Source: an uncultured bacterium
GTDB taxonomy: Bacteria > Bacteroidota > Bacteroidia > Bacteroidales > Bacteroidaceae
Assembly: GCA_905214795.1 (NCBI GenBank)
Contig: CAJMNM010000003.1
Location: 1 to 64,000 of the forward strand
DNA: 64,000 nt
Direction: 5' to 3'
Position numbers and translations under genes: made by a program. Shown piece after piece: positions 1 to 7,470 of the stretch; the stretch's first letter is position 1; every line of letters starts with the position of its first letter. Under the pieces are notes generated by a model that saw only the letters and a program-made list of their open reading frames with translations, had not been told where the DNA came from and ran no database searches.

Positions 1-1326
1 AGGCTCCTCTATCTCCGGTGCATTGGCATAATATTGCAGAAAACGTCCGAATTCACGGCTCACCACACGCTTAATCAAATCCTCCTTGTCAAGCCATTCC
101 AGTTTTCTGTAAACCTCGGGCAGGAACTGGGCGATTTCTTCCTCGTCAACCTCCACACGTTCAATATCGTCAATGACCTTATACAGCTGCTTGGCGCAGA
201 TTTCCTTGCCGCTTGGCAACTCTCCTTTAACGAAATCCTTACCGATGACCCTTTCTATCTCACGGACCTTAGCCCGCTCGCGGGTATGGATGATACAGAT
301 ACTGGTTCCTTTCTTTCCGGCACGTCCCGTACGTCCGCTGCGGTGAGTATAATTTTCCACATCGTCGGGCAGACCGTAATTAATGACGTGTGTCAAGTCC
401 TCCACATCAAGCCCTCGTGCGGCCACATCGGTAGCCACAAGAAACTGTACACGATGCTGGCGGAATTTCTGCATCGTCAGGTCACGCTGCTGCTGTGACA
501 AATCGCCGTGCAGCGCGTCCGCGTTATACCCGTCCTGAATCAGTTTGTCGGCAATCTCCTGCGTCTCCATACGTGTACGGCAGAAAATAATGGCATAAAT
601 CTTGGGATAATAGTCTACCACACGTTTCAAAGCCAGATATTTATCCTTGGCATGAACCATATAATAGACATGATTGACCGTTTCGGCTCCCTCATTACGC
701 GAACCAACAACAATCTCCTTGGCATCACGTAAATATTTCTTGGAAATACGCTCAATTTCCTTGCTCATTGTGGCCGAGAACAGCAACGTGTTATGATTTT
801 CCGGCACACCGGCCAGAATAGCGTCTATGCTTTCCGAGAATCCCATGGACAGCATCTCGTCAGCCTCATCAAGCACCACATTCTCCACGTGCTCCAACGA
901 AGCGGCTCCGCGTTCCATCAGGTCAATCAAACGGCCCGGAGTAGCCACAATCACCTGCACACCTTTTTTCAGCGTACGGATTTGCGTCTCGATATTGGCA
1001 CCGCCATACACCGGCAGTACACGTACGCCCGGCAGATATTTGGAATAGTTCTCCAAATCATCGGCAATCTGCAAACAAAGTTCACGTGTAGGACTTAAAA
1101 TCAAAGCCTGTGTATCACTGTTTGCCGCATCGATTTTCTGCAAGACAGGCAAACCGTAAGCCGCGGTTTTTCCGGTGCCGGTCTGTGCCAGCGCCACCAC
1201 ATCATTATTCACTCCCAGCAAATATGGAATCACTTCCTCTTGTACCGGCATAGGGTGCTCATACCCCAACTCTTCAATGGCCTGTCTGATTTCAGCAGAA
1301 ACGCCAAGCTCTTCAAACGTCTTCAA
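1..1326 (-). CDS. deaD: DEAD-box ATP-dependent RNA helicase, 3' end outside window
   Basis: ATP-driven RNA helicase that remodels RNA in the cytoplasm, typically in ribosome assembly, cold adaptation and decay. Reading the minus strand from 1326 gives the amino-terminal Q-motif region, motif I AQTGTGKTAAYG (near 1175-1210), motif II VLDEADEML (near 855-885), a motif III SAT, and motif VI HRSGRTGR (near 310-340). About 442 residues are visible; family members of this type are usually over 550, so the C-terminal extension lies beyond base 1. No ATG exists at the 5' end. The most plausible start is the TTG at 1326, giving (M)KTFEELGVSAEIRQ, which matches the usual start of Bacteroides DeaD. A TACCTTTG promoter box lies 26 bases upstream. 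The first bases and leader are duplicated at 4359-4433. Confidence 0.93.
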   Translation of the reverse strand, partial: MKTFEELGVSAEIRQAIEELGYEHPMPVQEEVIPYLLGVNNDVVALAQTGTGKTAAYGLPVLQKIDAANSDTQALILSPTRELCLQIADDLENYSKYLPGVRVLPVYGGANIETQIRTLKKGVQVIVATPGRLIDLMERGAASLEHVENVVLDEADEMLSMGFSESIDAILAGVPENHNTLLFSATMSKEIERISKKYLRDAKEIVVGSRNEGAETVNHVYYMVHAKDKYLALKRVVDYYPKIYAIIFCRTRMETQEIADKLIQDGYNADALHGDLSQQQRDLTMQKFRQHRVQFLVATDVAARGLDVEDLTHVINYGLPDDVENYTHRSGRTGRAGKKGTSICIIHTRERAKVREIERVIGKDFVKGELPSGKEICAKQLYKVIDDIERVEVDEEEIAQFLPEVYRKLEWLDKEDLIKRVVSREFGRFLQYYANAPEIEEP

Positions 1327-1373
1327 ATCAATTAATTTTAAAATATCCGTGCAAAGGTAATACAAAAAAACGG
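1299..1373 (-). repeat. 75-bp direct repeat, copy A (helicase leader and 5' end)
   Basis: Bases 1299-1373 match 4359-4433 with two mismatches by hand alignment. The repeat covers the first nine or so codons of the helicase, its TTG start, and the putative promoter box CAAAGGTA (TACCTTTG on the minus strand). The two copies flank the fimbrillin/IdeS-like cassette in the same orientation. Confidence 0.9.
1352..1359 (-). promoter_or_regulatory. Bacteroidota -7 box of deaD
   Basis: TACCTTTG on the minus strand fits the TAnnTTTG -7 consensus. It would place the transcription start near 1345 and leave a leader of about 20 nt before the TTG start. No clear TTTG -33 element is visible at the expected spacing. 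Confidence 0.5.
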
Positions 1374-1461
1374 GTTTTCGGTTCTTAATACGTGCTATTC
1401 TAGCTTTTTAGCAGTCTTTGTAAGAAAAGAACATAATACATTAGGGTCCATAGTGAGAAAA

Positions 1462-1495
1462 AACAGCGGAGCCCGAAGATTCGGATTCCGCTGTT
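1462..1495 (-). terminator. Rho-independent terminator of the fimbrillin/IdeS-like operon
   Basis: A 9-bp perfect stem (AACAGCGGA / TCCGCTGTT) with an extra inner CCGAA/TTCGG pairing is followed on the minus strand by a run of six T. It sits about 40 bases past the stop at 1536 and separates the cassette from deaD. Confidence 0.8.
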
Positions 1496-1535
1496 CATAT
1501 ATATGATAATGTCTGAAGAAAATATTGATAGAGAA

Positions 1536-2402
1536 TTACATAATAATTTCTCCTTCGATTGTACCCTGGTCTCCCCACGGATCAATTGAATTTCCTTCAA
1601 GCACAATGCTGCCGTCTTTTACCTTCAGATTTACGGTCAACTGCATACCGCTTTCCAGATTGTCTGACTTAACATATTCATTAAGGTTGAAATCCTTTTC
1701 TAACTTCCCTACCACTACATGCAGTTTTACATCCGAAACTTTTTGAGGAACAAGCATGAAGGAGATTTGTTTACCGGTAGCCGGAAAATCCGCTTTCTGA
1801 GCATTGCTGTTATCTATCGTTTCGCCGGCAAGATCAATTTCACATGTTGATTTTGCGGTACATACAGTCTTTATCTGATCTACCTCGATATCCGATTCTG
1901 TTGAATAGTTAATCACCAACCGATGCATAATATGTTTGAATTGGAGTTCCACAGGCTCAGACGTTTCTGTAGATACACCCTTATTGTGGGCCCACAATAA
2001 ATCCTTAACCGGAGCTGTTTCCATATCGAATGAGAATTTTCCATCACTCAGCTCCTGTTCAGGATAACATGCTGAAAAGTGGACTTGATGATCCTCTGAA
2101 TTGAGATTAATATCTTTCCAATACAGATTGGTGATTCCCACGCTGTACTTGATGTTTGTAGACTTACCCGATTCAGACAAAACATGCAGAGTAAAGACAT
2201 CTCCATTAGAGAAATTTCCGCTTCCGTCATCATTCATGACCGGCTTTTTTATATTACCGGATATGGGATTTTCTTTTACGATAGAAGTCTTGAACTCTAT
2301 CTTTTTATCACCCACAGATAATGTGTCCTCAGAATCTTTCTGACAACCACTTGTTGCAAAAAGGATTGCAACCGCTGCTACATAATAACATATACTTTTC
2401 AT
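1536..2402 (-). CDS. Fimbrillin-like (Mfa-like) lipoprotein
   Basis: 288-residue surface lipoprotein of the fimbrillin/Mfa-like type, the family that supplies fimbrial shaft or tip subunits and other surface proteins in Bacteroidales. It starts with a lipoprotein signal (MKSICYYVAAVAILFATSGC, lipid Cys at residue 20). The family pattern follows: an acidic glycine-rich strand DGSGNFSNGD, then an FKHIMHRLVINY segment like the conserved 'F.H...+L.' strand of Mfa-like domains. It starts 43 bases after the stop of the IdeS-like gene upstream, whose N-terminal domain has the same architecture, so the two are probably one operon and paralogous in part. A strong terminator follows. The ligand and any assembly into a pilus are unknown. 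Confidence 0.8.
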   Translation of the reverse strand: MKSICYYVAAVAILFATSGCQKDSEDTLSVGDKKIEFKTSIVKENPISGNIKKPVMNDDGSGNFSNGDVFTLHVLSESGKSTNIKYSVGITNLYWKDINLNSEDHQVHFSACYPEQELSDGKFSFDMETAPVKDLLWAHNKGVSTETSEPVELQFKHIMHRLVINYSTESDIEVDQIKTVCTAKSTCEIDLAGETIDNSNAQKADFPATGKQISFMLVPQKVSDVKLHVVVGKLEKDFNLNEYVKSDNLESGMQLTVNLKVKDGSIVLEGNSIDPWGDQGTIEGEIIM

Positions 2403-2445
2403 ATTTTCTATATAAATATTTATTGATTTTTTATTTTATATTGCG

Positions 2446-4146
2446 TCACAGTCCCAAATATTGTTTCCAATAGTTTTCTCCCAATTCCAACGTAATCAGT
2501 CTATTGATAGCAACAGCATAATTTTCAGGAATGTAACCGGTCATAAAACAAGTGTAAGTTGCTCCTTCGGGATATTTCAGATAAGCAATCTGGAGACGTG
2601 AGCACCCGACACCATAATCCTCAAATCGATCCCGGTCGTTGTTGTCGGCCACATATATGTATGATACATCACCGTTTTCATCGAATTCAGCCCCCCAAAT
2701 GGTAGTGATATGCCCAGATCTCAAAGTTCCTTCAGACATGGAAATAGCCTTCTTATTAGCCAGAGCATCTTTAATAATCTCATTGAATCGTTCTTTGCCC
2801 AATCCACCGTAATTCTGGCTCAGTCTGACCGACGACGGAAATACGTCTTTAAAATATCCTCCGTAATTGTATGGATATTCAAGCGTGGGAAGAGTCGGAA
2901 TCACACCGTGTATAAACCAATTCAAACCGGCATCAGGATAACCGGCCTCATCGTCAAAAGCATCGATAAAACATTGGAAAATATCACTCTCCTGTTTAGG
3001 TGCGGAAGGTTGGGAGTCGTGCCAATGGTAGTCGGGTCCCTGATAATTATACATGTCAATGTATTTTTTATTCTGATCAAACCACCAATGTAAAATGCTG
3101 GCTCCGGATGCAGCCCAACACATCATACCATCTGGAATACCATTAGGGTTGGCTGTAGGATTCATTTTATTACAATCATACCAACCGTATGATTTATCCC
3201 AAGGCAGATAGTAAGTTGAGTACTCTGTATATAGTCGTCTCCAGGCACTCTCCTCAGGCGGAGTTATTCCATAAACCCACACTTTTTTATTGGCCCATTT
3301 GGAATCAGTAGATTCATTGAGCGACAGTTTGACAGTGATTTGTTTGCCGGCCTCGAACCGGTCTAAGGCCTTACCGTCAGTCTGCATATCCGGAGCCTTA
3401 AAATAAGACTCCTTGCCTTGTTTTGTGATTTTCAGCAGAGAGCCGTCTCCGTCTCGAAACGGAGCAGCCTCTTGAGGATAAATAATTGCCTCGAAACTGC
3501 CGTCGGAATTTTGATTCGGAGTAATCCATTGAAAATCACCGTCTGTATAGATGGCGTCGCCCGTCAACAGATTGACAACACCTCCTATTCGACTTCTGAC
3601 AGCTATTTTTACATTATCTGTCGCCCCTTTCAATTCGATACGCAGGCGATGTAAGGCGTGCCGAAAATTTAAGTTGGCCCTATTCTGATTTACACCCAAA
3701 ACCGTTTGAGCTACCAATAAGTCAGATTTATCTTTTCCTGCTCCACTTTGATCCGTTTCCACCTTAAATTCGTATTGGTCTTTGGCTATATCGGATACTC
3801 CCGATACCACAGGATAATGAGCAGAGAGGGTTAATTGTCCGGCACCGAAGTCCTGCCTTTTTAACCGCGGGAGCCATTCTCCTCCCTCAAAAACAAGCTC
3901 ACGATATTGGATATCTGACCCGTTATTGATATACAAGCCCACACGGTCTCCTTCGCTAAACGCACCAGAACCATCTTCACCAATATCAGCACGTGTTGTT
4001 TCGGCTTTGATAAAATTGAGCTGAATATATTCGTTCGATTCGCTCTCTTCGAATGAATTCAAATCAGCCTTGCATCCCCACAAAAAGGCAGTACATATAC
4101 CAAGAATTATACCGATTACTGTTTTAATCCGCATGTTAGTTTTCAT
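2446..4146 (-). CDS. Fimbrillin-domain lipoprotein fused to an IdeS/Mac-type (C66) cysteine peptidase
   Basis: 566-residue lipoprotein with two parts. Residues 1-25 are a lipoprotein signal ending LWGC. Residues about 26-280 resemble fimbrillin/Mfa-like domains (DGSGAFSEGD, NFRHALHRLRIEL). Residues about 285-545 match streptococcal IdeS, the IgG-cleaving enzyme, as recalled: VWVYGITPP for its VWTKGVTPP, GWYD, CWAASGASILHWWFDQNK for its CGAATAGNMLHWWFDQNK, and GHITTIWGAEFDENG for its NHVINLWGADFDSNG. All four functional positions are present: Lys327 (GWYDCNK), Cys343, His479 and Asp501 (YVADNND). The longest frame opens with a TTG at 4161, but the ATG at 4146 puts a normal signal peptide first, so I use that. 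The role is inferred: a cell-surface protease, possibly against host immunoglobulin; the substrate is unproven. Confidence 0.85.
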   Translation of the reverse strand: MKTNMRIKTVIGIILGICTAFLWGCKADLNSFEESESNEYIQLNFIKAETTRADIGEDGSGAFSEGDRVGLYINNGSDIQYRELVFEGGEWLPRLKRQDFGAGQLTLSAHYPVVSGVSDIAKDQYEFKVETDQSGAGKDKSDLLVAQTVLGVNQNRANLNFRHALHRLRIELKGATDNVKIAVRSRIGGVVNLLTGDAIYTDGDFQWITPNQNSDGSFEAIIYPQEAAPFRDGDGSLLKITKQGKESYFKAPDMQTDGKALDRFEAGKQITVKLSLNESTDSKWANKKVWVYGITPPEESAWRRLYTEYSTYYLPWDKSYGWYDCNKMNPTANPNGIPDGMMCWAASGASILHWWFDQNKKYIDMYNYQGPDYHWHDSQPSAPKQESDIFQCFIDAFDDEAGYPDAGLNWFIHGVIPTLPTLEYPYNYGGYFKDVFPSSVRLSQNYGGLGKERFNEIIKDALANKKAISMSEGTLRSGHITTIWGAEFDENGDVSYIYVADNNDRDRFEDYGVGCSRLQIAYLKYPEGATYTCFMTGYIPENYAVAINRLITLELGENYWKQYLGL

Positions 4147-4226
4147 GTTTTGAGTGTGCAAATTACTAGCTAAAATATTTATTACTTTCTACAATCTATT
4201 CGTAATACCCTTAAAACCTCAGTTTG

Positions 4227-4234
4227 CAAAGATA
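4227..4234 (-). promoter_or_regulatory. Putative -7 box for the IdeS-like operon
   Basis: TATCTTTG on the minus strand fits TAnnTTTG and would give a leader of about 75 nt before the ATG at 4146. A good -33 TTTG is not seen at the expected distance. Confidence 0.4.
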
Positions 4235-4350
4235 CATTAATTCATCAATAATAAGATTGTTAGTAACTCTAATAAATATGCTTTTAGTTCTTTTAGCATC
4301 TACTCTATAAAAGCTTAATATAACTTGAATATACTTTTGGATTTTGATTT

Positions 4351-4433
4351 TCACTCCCAAACGCCAAGCTCTTCAAACATCTTCAAATCAATTAATTTTA
4401 AAATATCTGTGCAAAGGTAATACAAAAAAACGG
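4351..4433 (-). pseudogene. Truncated duplicate of the deaD 5' end (direct repeat copy B)
   Basis: Bases 4359-4433 repeat 1299-1373 with two substitutions. On the minus strand it retains the TACCTTTG box (4412-4419) and a TTG start at 4386, then reads KMFEELGVWE and stops at 4351-4353. Homology ends within codon 9, where the intact gene continues. It is either a footprint of integration at the helicase 5' end or of a partial tandem duplication. If the promoter still works, it would fire toward the IdeS-like gene. Confidence 0.85.
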
Positions 4434-4622
4434 AGTTTCTCTGTTTGAAAGAAAAGATTCCGGTTTTTAGTAAATCTATATAAAGAATATAGCTATTTGA
4501 GATTAAGAAAGTCAGAAAAATTACCTTATTTCGGAGTAATGACTTGATAACCGTCACACTTACAGCGGCTTGCATCGCTTTACTTATTGGGATAATTTCT
4601 ATTGATGCAGATATACACAAAC

Positions 4623-4668
4623 AAAGCGAACGGAAAGAAAATATTATATTCTTCTCTTCGTCCGCTTT
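4623..4668 (-). terminator. Probable terminator after the SIMPL gene
   Basis: An imperfect long stem bounded by AAAGCG and CGCTTT, with an A/T-rich middle that can also pair, lies 5 bases past the stop at 4673. On the minus strand it is followed by GTTTGTGT, a weak T tract. Confidence 0.5.
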
Positions 4669-4672
4669 ACAT

Positions 4673-5365
4673 TTAATCTATGATTTCAAAACGTACCAAC
4701 ATGGAATAGTTTTTCTTGATGGTGCGGAAGTTGTCGAATGAGGAAGCATCGGATGACAAGACATTGCTTTGTGCAAACGGGAAAATGTTGCTACTCCCTT
4801 CCTCCACGATGCGTGTCACATCACCCAATTTCTTACCTAAGGCTTCTACCAGATAAGTTGCTTTCCGCTGGGCGGCTTTCAGTGCTTCTATCTTTCCTTT
4901 TTGGTGATATGCCAACATCTCTTTGTTTTCCAACTCACCGATACGCATCGTATTGATGCCTTTTGTGTCAATACGCTTAACAATTTCATTTATCTGACGA
5001 AAATCTGTCAAGGTAATATCGAATTTCTTTGAAACTAAAAAGTCCTGCCCTTGCTTTCGCCAATAGTCGCCAATCTCCTGCGTACGGATCGCATCCTTCG
5101 CAATACCCGCTTTGGAAAGAGCTTTCCGTAATCCTAGTTCTATTTGTGACAATGGTACTTTCGTACGGTATTCTTCGGGTTTAGACTTTCCGTCAAATTC
5201 CTCCTCAAAGTATTCACGGATTTCAATAATATAGTGAATTTTGTCCGGCACAATTTCTATTTCTGATGTACCTGTCACTTCAATATAACGTTCTGTCACT
5301 TCTTGGGCATACAACGGATACATTGTTAATGCCATTACAACCAGTAATAATGCTTTCATTTTCAT
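4673..5365 (-). CDS. SIMPL domain (DUF541) secreted protein
   Basis: 230-residue exported protein. It begins with a signal peptide (MKMKALLLVVMALTMYPLYAQ) and continues into a SIMPL domain, with the family's opening strand YIEVTGTSEIEIVPDKI and the helix-strand pattern GKIEALKAAQRKATYLVEALGKKLG near the C-terminus. SIMPL proteins are periplasmic or envelope proteins of poorly defined role, linked in some bacteria to oxidative stress and in mammals to an IRAK-binding protein. Length is normal for the family. It starts 19 bases after the stop of the lipoprotein gene upstream and is probably cotranscribed with it. Confidence 0.85.
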   Translation of the reverse strand: MKMKALLLVVMALTMYPLYAQEVTERYIEVTGTSEIEIVPDKIHYIIEIREYFEEEFDGKSKPEEYRTKVPLSQIELGLRKALSKAGIAKDAIRTQEIGDYWRKQGQDFLVSKKFDITLTDFRQINEIVKRIDTKGINTMRIGELENKEMLAYHQKGKIEALKAAQRKATYLVEALGKKLGDVTRIVEEGSSNIFPFAQSNVLSSDASSFDNFRTIKKNYSMLVRFEIID

Positions 5366-5384
5366 GACACTATAAAATTAAAAG

Positions 5385-5942
5385 TTACTTTATATGAAAT
5401 TCTGCTATGAGGACGGTATAATTATCTTTTCCTTTATTCATCGAAAAACCTTTCTTTATGCGATATTTCCCTTTAGGCAAATGATAATATCTGCCAACAG
5501 GAAAACGAAAACAATAAAGCAAGGGGGCCTTTTCTATAGCAAATCCATCATCAAACCAAATTAAATCTCCCTTAGACTTCGGGAAAACCCATTTCTCACC
5601 GTTCCAAACCTCCAAATACCAACTACGCCCGAATAACCACCAATCATCTGTAGGATTTGCCACAAACACATTAATAAATTGTACATTTTCCTGATAATCT
5701 TCATATTCAGTCCACATACAAGCTTTTTTGTCTTTGTATTCTTCGGGTAACTGCTTTATGTACCAAAGCAAACAGTCTTGTAATCTATAAGTCACAGTGT
5801 CTTTACAATCTTTCCCGTCGATGACGATTTCTGTAGTACCATCCGCACCACCAATAATCGTATTCTGTTGCTTTCGGTTATTTGTACAACTCACAGCAAA
5901 GATACAAAGAGCAATGATTAAAATGATCATTCTTGATTTCAT
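5385..5942 (-). CDS. Lipoprotein with IIGGADGTTEI motif and Ig-like C-terminal half
   Basis: 185-residue lipoprotein (signal ending FAVSC, lipid Cys near residue 19). Directly after the signal comes IIGGADGTTEIVI. This resembles the IIGGADGPT signature of Na+-translocating decarboxylase beta subunits, which also turns up near the N-terminus of small secreted proteins. The second half (WYLEVWNGEKWVFPK ... LPKGKYRIKKGF) resembles the bacterial Ig-like domain found in Firmicutes lipoproteins. Function unknown. It is the first gene of a likely two-gene unit with the SIMPL gene; a promoter at 6161-6191 would give a leader of about 210 nt. Confidence 0.7.
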   Translation of the reverse strand: MKSRMIILIIALCIFAVSCTNNRKQQNTIIGGADGTTEIVIDGKDCKDTVTYRLQDCLLWYIKQLPEEYKDKKACMWTEYEDYQENVQFINVFVANPTDDWWLFGRSWYLEVWNGEKWVFPKSKGDLIWFDDGFAIEKAPLLYCFRFPVGRYYHLPKGKYRIKKGFSMNKGKDNYTVLIAEFHIK

Positions 5943-6247
5943 GGCGATATTATTTTACTTCCAACTCCCGTATTCATATATTTCCAATGGTACCCCTATT
6001 TCATATTTGCCAAAAGATAATTTTCTTGTACTGAACTGTTTCTTATTTGGAAACTGTAATGCTGCTAACATCCCACTCTATATACAGCAACACATTTATA
6101 ACAACCAATGAAAACAGTATGAACAGAAACGTTTTCACACCCTTTCACTTTGATGATACTCAAAGATATAGAAAAGAAATAACCTAACCAATTATTAGAC
6201 TACTTCTTTTCTATTAAGTTTGAATCAAAGAAAAAAGTATTGGTCTT
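5943..6247. other. Intergenic stretch, no gene seen
   Basis: A 305-base A/T-rich stretch. I find no convincing gene or terminator hairpin in it. It holds the promoter described at 6161-6191 and probably the 5' leader of the lipoprotein gene that starts at 5942. Confidence 0.5.
6161..6191 (-). promoter_or_regulatory. Putative promoter of the lipoprotein/SIMPL unit
   Basis: On the minus strand, TTG (6189-6191), a 20-base spacer and TATCTTTG (6161-6168) fit the Bacteroidota promoter consensus. Confidence 0.5.
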
Positions 6248-6415
6248 TTATTTCTTTTTTGTAGGTTTCACCTTTTCAAGTATTATGTGACCTATTTTCC
6301 GTTCCAGTCCACTTTTTGTGGTAGGAATCCCTGATGCAATTGCAATCTTTTGCTTGATACCACTGATGCCTATTGCACGTTTCAAAGAGAAACTCAAACC
6401 TTTAAGCTTTGCCAT
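6248..6415 (-). CDS. Small basic 55-residue protein, unknown function
   Basis: A short frame reads MAKLKGLSFSLKRAIGISGI, continues KQKIAIASGIPTTKSG, and ends in a lysine-rich tail PTKKK. The predicted protein is strongly basic and has no signal peptide or long hydrophobic helix. Its ATG follows the stop of the SH3-domain lipoprotein gene after only two bases (TGA-TT-ATG), so it is likely translated by coupling in the same transcript. I do not recognise the family. The regular codon use and tight spacing argue that it is real; a role with nucleic acid or membrane would be a guess from charge alone. Confidence 0.65.
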   Translation of the reverse strand: MAKLKGLSFSLKRAIGISGIKQKIAIASGIPTTKSGLERKIGHIILEKVKPTKKK

Positions 6416-6417
6416 AA

Positions 6418-7302
6418 TCAATAAGGTAAATTTATAATAAACAACTCAAACAATATTTTTTCAATCAATTGATAGAAAGTATAGAGTAATAATAGAATTA
6501 ATCCAACAGATAAAAACCAACCCAAGACAGGAATTTGAAACAATGCAGCAATTATAGAATGCCCAAAAACGACAATAAACCCAAGTACAACAAATACAAC
6601 GACAGCTATCAGCAGCCCCATCGAGTCAAATATTCCCAAAGAAAAAAATACATTATCAACAGACGAGAGTGAATTTCGATATATATATCCTTCAATAGCG
6701 TTGCACTGTTCATCTATAGAAAAACATTTTACCCAATTCGTTTTTGAGGAATAATCGTCTATCACGATGTACTCTCCATATTTAAGCTTTCCCACAACTG
6801 GATATTCTGTCCCCATGCCTTTCCGAATATTCATTGTACTTATTGTACTGTCATTAATTTCGGCCAATTTCAGATTTTCACCTTTAATTTTTGCCCAATT
6901 AAATGTCAGACATTCACCATCTACGGTTTCTTTAATGTAAAGTGTATCTTTTATCATAAAACCAGATGAGGAAGTTGTTGATGGTTTCAACAAATGAAGT
7001 CCTTTCATATAGTTACAAAAATAAGGTGTAGGATTAACACACTCCAACTCTACAACAACCCCTTTAGCTCCATTTATTTCTATATCTTGCTTATTCTTCA
7101 ATTTTAAAAAAGTATTTGGATTCTTTTCTAAGACCTCTGCATATAAGCGCAACTTCGCATGATCGCCCGGATAGATATAGAGTGATGACGCATTAAATTC
7201 CCGCGCATTGATACGTGAGAGAAATTTCTCAACCATCCGACCATCATTACTACAAGAAGTAAAAAAAAGCAGTGTAAATAATAGTAGCAATAAATTTTTC
7301 AT
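6418..7302 (-). CDS. SH3b-domain lipoprotein with two C-terminal membrane helices
   Basis: 294 residues. The lipoprotein signal ends LFFTSC (Cys 17). The middle holds a bacterial SH3-like stretch, STMNIRKGMGTEYPVVGKL followed by YGEYIVIDD, the typical 'N+R.G.G..Y.V.G.L..G' pattern of domains that bind peptidoglycan or peptides. The last 80 residues hold two or three very hydrophobic segments (LLIAVVVFVVLGFIVVFG and LSVGLILLLLYTFYQL), unusual for a lipoprotein and suggesting double anchoring, probably at the inner membrane. The small basic protein follows with a 2-base gap. Function unknown. Confidence 0.7.
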   Translation of the reverse strand: MKNLLLLLFTLLFFTSCSNDGRMVEKFLSRINAREFNASSLYIYPGDHAKLRLYAEVLEKNPNTFLKLKNKQDIEINGAKGVVVELECVNPTPYFCNYMKGLHLLKPSTTSSSGFMIKDTLYIKETVDGECLTFNWAKIKGENLKLAEINDSTISTMNIRKGMGTEYPVVGKLKYGEYIVIDDYSSKTNWVKCFSIDEQCNAIEGYIYRNSLSSVDNVFFSLGIFDSMGLLIAVVVFVVLGFIVVFGHSIIAALFQIPVLGWFLSVGLILLLLYTFYQLIEKILFELFIINLPY

Positions 7303-7470
7303 AAATACAGATCTTTTTAAATTTTAACTTCGACGAAAAACATTTTTCATACTTTGTAATATCAAAATCAACTTAACTTTATAGATAAGTGATTTTTGCA
7401 TTAATTTAAAATAAAAAACAACAATAGCAACTTGTAACCATTCAGTAATAAGCACTTAATTTAGTTCCAT

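Noticed and set aside
34..1360. Several plus-strand frames over the first 1.3 kb
   Set aside because: The minus strand reads a complete set of DEAD-box helicase motifs throughout; the plus frames have no recognisable content.
1400..1606. 68-codon minus-strand frame
   Set aside because: It runs through the terminator hairpin and into the fimbrillin gene in another frame; no family resemblance or start signal.
4387..4620. Minus-strand frame leading into the deaD stub
   Set aside because: Only the last 11 codons have homology; the upstream part is leader DNA that happens to be open.
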